DNA of 7,281 bases from Methanobacteriota archaeon (GTDB taxonomy: Archaea; Thermoplasmatota; Poseidoniia; Poseidoniales; Poseidoniaceae), in contig JABJFP010000272.1 in the NCBI GenBank assembly GCA_018662715.1, positions 1-7,281 of the forward strand, written 5' to 3'. The notes under the pieces were generated by a model. The model saw only the letters and a program-made list of their open reading frames with translations, searched no databases and was not told the DNA's origin. Positions within the stretch are counted from its first letter, which is position 1. Every line of letters begins with the position of its first letter. This document shows, in pieces, positions 6,018-7,281 of the stretch. The position numbers and the translations under genes are program-made.

Positions 6018-6079
6018 CGGTTTGTGTATCCCGAAACCGAAGAGGGCCTTCCCTAAAGGGACACAGAGGCGTGAAGCGT

Positions 6080-6304
6080 TCATTCTTCGTCGTCGTCTTC
6101 ACCATTTGATGAAGCCACAATGAGATTGGGATGATTCGGAGCAATGCCTTCGAGATATTCTTGGTAGTCCTCTCGGTTTTCAAACTCCAAAGGAATGACC
6201 ATTAATTCTTGACAGTCTTGGCATTGAAACCTCTGCCCCACCATGAATCCCATGTAGGGATAGACTCTGATTCCGTGGCAGTTGATACAAACTCGGAACG
6301 ACAT
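6080..6304 (-). CDS. Small zinc-ribbon protein with acidic tail
   Basis: A 74-residue soluble protein with CINC (residues 6-9) and CQDC (28-31), a CxxC-x18-CxxC zinc ribbon. A helix with the pattern ENREDYQEYLEG follows, then a disordered acidic C-terminus (GEDDDEE). Function unknown; such ribbons bind nucleic acid or protein. The ATG at 6304 starts two-strand-like sequence immediately before the first CxxC. An upstream in-frame TTG at 6337 would add 11 residues. It overlaps the stop of the preceding gene as TTGA, a layout typical of coupled translation, so the longer form is possible. Neither start has a GGTG. It is the second gene of a leftward pair with the hydroxylase-family gene. Confidence 0.75.
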   Translation of the reverse strand: MSFRVCINCHGIRVYPYMGFMVGQRFQCQDCQELMVIPLEFENREDYQEYLEGIAPNHPNLIVASSNGEDDDEE

Positions 6305-6333
6305 ATGACTCAATCTACGCTGGAAGTCATGTC

Positions 6334-7281
6334 TCAAAGAGATGTGGGTTCGTCCACGAGTGCTGACGGGTCATTCAATCGTAGCACAGCACGCTCAAAT
6401 TCTTCTCCACGTGGACGAAGTGCTGACCGTTTCATCATGCGCAAGATTTGCCAGATTCCTTTGAACATCATCTTGAGTGACCGGAACGGATGCCTAAACC
6501 ATCTCAAGGGATTGCCCATTCCGACCAAAGGGTATCGTAATTGTTGGGCCATGGTCATTGGTACGTACTCATCAACTCCATACACCGTTGGTCGCTTATC
6601 TTTGGGCATGTAGTACGTCCCAAACACGAGATCCCATAAGGGGAGGAACGTTGAGTAATTGCACCATATTGCTTCTGGCTCGTTTGCATGATGCCAGTGG
6701 TGAAACTCAGGAGTCATGATAATCTTTGAGAGGGGCTTCAACCAAATCCTTACGTTTGCATGAAGGAACAATCCGAGCACAATTTGGACCACTGCAACCA
6801 ATCCCGAAAACTCGGGGCTAAAACCTGCGGCAATAAGGAAAAAGAATGCTGGAGCAATCAATGTGCCATCAAATGGGTGGGCTCGAAAACCACTCGCCCA
6901 ATCCATATGTTCAGGTGAATGGTGAATTGCGTGAAACTTCCAAAGTTGAGGTACTTCATGGTACCAGCGATGGGTCCAATAGGAAGCGACATCAAACATA
7001 GCGACCCCGACGAGAAGAAGATACGGGTCGGGTATGGATTGAACATACGGTCGCAAAATTAATCCTGGGATCCAAGTGAAGCTCATCACACCAACAACGA
7101 CTGCCGCAACAAGCCCAATTGCCTGCAAAAAGGGCGAAGCAAGAGCGTAGCCGAGGTCAAGATTCAAATTAGGACGGCGGAAGTGTTGATGGTCGTGCCG
7201 AGGAAAGAAGCGTTCAAACGGTACAACCAGTACAAACAATACGATGATGGCACCTAAACCATCTTGGTTGTTGTAAACCGC
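6334..7281 (-). CDS. Fatty acid hydroxylase / sterol desaturase family membrane protein, 5' end cut by window edge
   Basis: A di-iron membrane oxygenase of the fatty acid hydroxylase superfamily, 315 residues visible. The frame stays open to the right edge. The 14 codons before the TTG at 7239 read AVYNNQDGLGAIIV and extend the first hydrophobic helix, so the true start is probably outside the window. Counting from the TTG, the metal-binding His clusters are HRWYH (90-94), HAIHH (103-107), an isolated His160 and HHWHH (180-184). These are the HxxxH, HxxHH and HxxHH boxes of the family. Membrane helices are at about 32-62, 71-89, 125-140 and 145-160. FERFFPRH near the N-terminus is typical of the soluble-substrate-unknown 'sterol desaturase family' branch. 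The long basic C-terminal part after residue 220 is cytosolic. The substrate (a sterol, carotenoid, fatty acid or archaeal lipid) cannot be decided. It overlaps the downstream zinc-ribbon frame if that gene starts at 6337. Confidence 0.92.
   Translation of the reverse strand, partial: AVYNNQDGLGAIIVLFVLVVPFERFFPRHDHQHFRRPNLNLDLGYALASPFLQAIGLVAAVVVGVMSFTWIPGLILRPYVQSIPDPYLLLVGVAMFDVASYWTHRWYHEVPQLWKFHAIHHSPEHMDWASGFRAHPFDGTLIAPAFFFLIAAGFSPEFSGLVAVVQIVLGLFLHANVRIWLKPLSKIIMTPEFHHWHHANEPEAIWCNYSTFLPLWDLVFGTYYMPKDKRPTVYGVDEYVPMTMAQQLRYPLVGMGNPLRWFRHPFRSLKMMFKGIWQILRMMKRSALRPRGEEFERAVLRLNDPSALVDEPTSL

Noticed and set aside
6048..6062. Small inverted repeat TCCC-TAAA-GGGA as a terminator or operator
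   Set aside because: The stem is only four pairs with no T-tract, so it is not distinguishable from chance.
6209..6613. Rightward 134-residue frame at the right end
   Set aside because: It is antisense to the zinc-ribbon protein and to the conserved C-terminal half of the hydroxylase-family protein.
1..7281. Mobile element, CRISPR array or defence island
   Set aside because: No repeat-spacer pattern, transposase, integrase or target-site duplication was seen. The tRNA-Gln has no integrase or obvious partial copy nearby in the window.

Overview
The window looks like a piece of a planktonic marine archaeal genome, most likely Marine Group II Euryarchaeota (Poseidoniales). This is inferred from three things. 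There is a membrane protein with a CPHC/CPLC zinc ribbon and a run of acidic residues, a style common in that group. The starts are either leaderless, with a TATA-like box about 26 bases before the ATG, or preceded by the archaeal Shine-Dalgarno word GGTG. The gene mix is lipid and acyl-CoA metabolism with small membrane proteins and a tRNA-Gln that lacks an encoded CCA. No phage, transposon, CRISPR or plasmid signature was seen. The base composition looks moderate and even by eye.

Layout from left to right. A leftward operon holds hbd (3-hydroxyacyl-CoA dehydrogenase, 1016-1861), followed by an unrecognised membrane protein that starts at a TTG and runs off the left edge (1-1007). Divergent from hbd is a rightward zinc-ribbon protein with four membrane segments (1941-2768). 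Four bases after its stop lies a leftward tRNA-Gln(UUG) (2773-2845). Next is a divergent pair: an HD-domain 5'-deoxynucleotidase-like enzyme (leftward, 2905-3375) and an AlkA-type DNA glycosylase (rightward, 3427-4038). Two small rightward membrane proteins follow (4074-4520 and 4569-4781). They meet, tail to tail, an isovaleryl-CoA-type acyl-CoA dehydrogenase (4787-5989). The right end is a leftward pair: a fatty-acid-hydroxylase/sterol-desaturase family membrane protein open at the right edge (6334-7281), then a small zinc-ribbon protein (6080-6304).

Functionally, the acyl-CoA dehydrogenase and Hbd supply the first and third reactions of beta-oxidation or of branched-chain amino-acid breakdown, although they sit in separate transcription units here. 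The HD nucleotidase and AlkA are plausibly both nucleotide-pool or DNA-maintenance enzymes. The membrane and zinc-ribbon proteins have no assignable function.

I see no clear new biological system. The points most worth a second look are the two genes cut by the window edges, the compact bidirectional promoters, the tRNA/terminator overlap, and an 8-codon mini-ORF in front of one small membrane protein.
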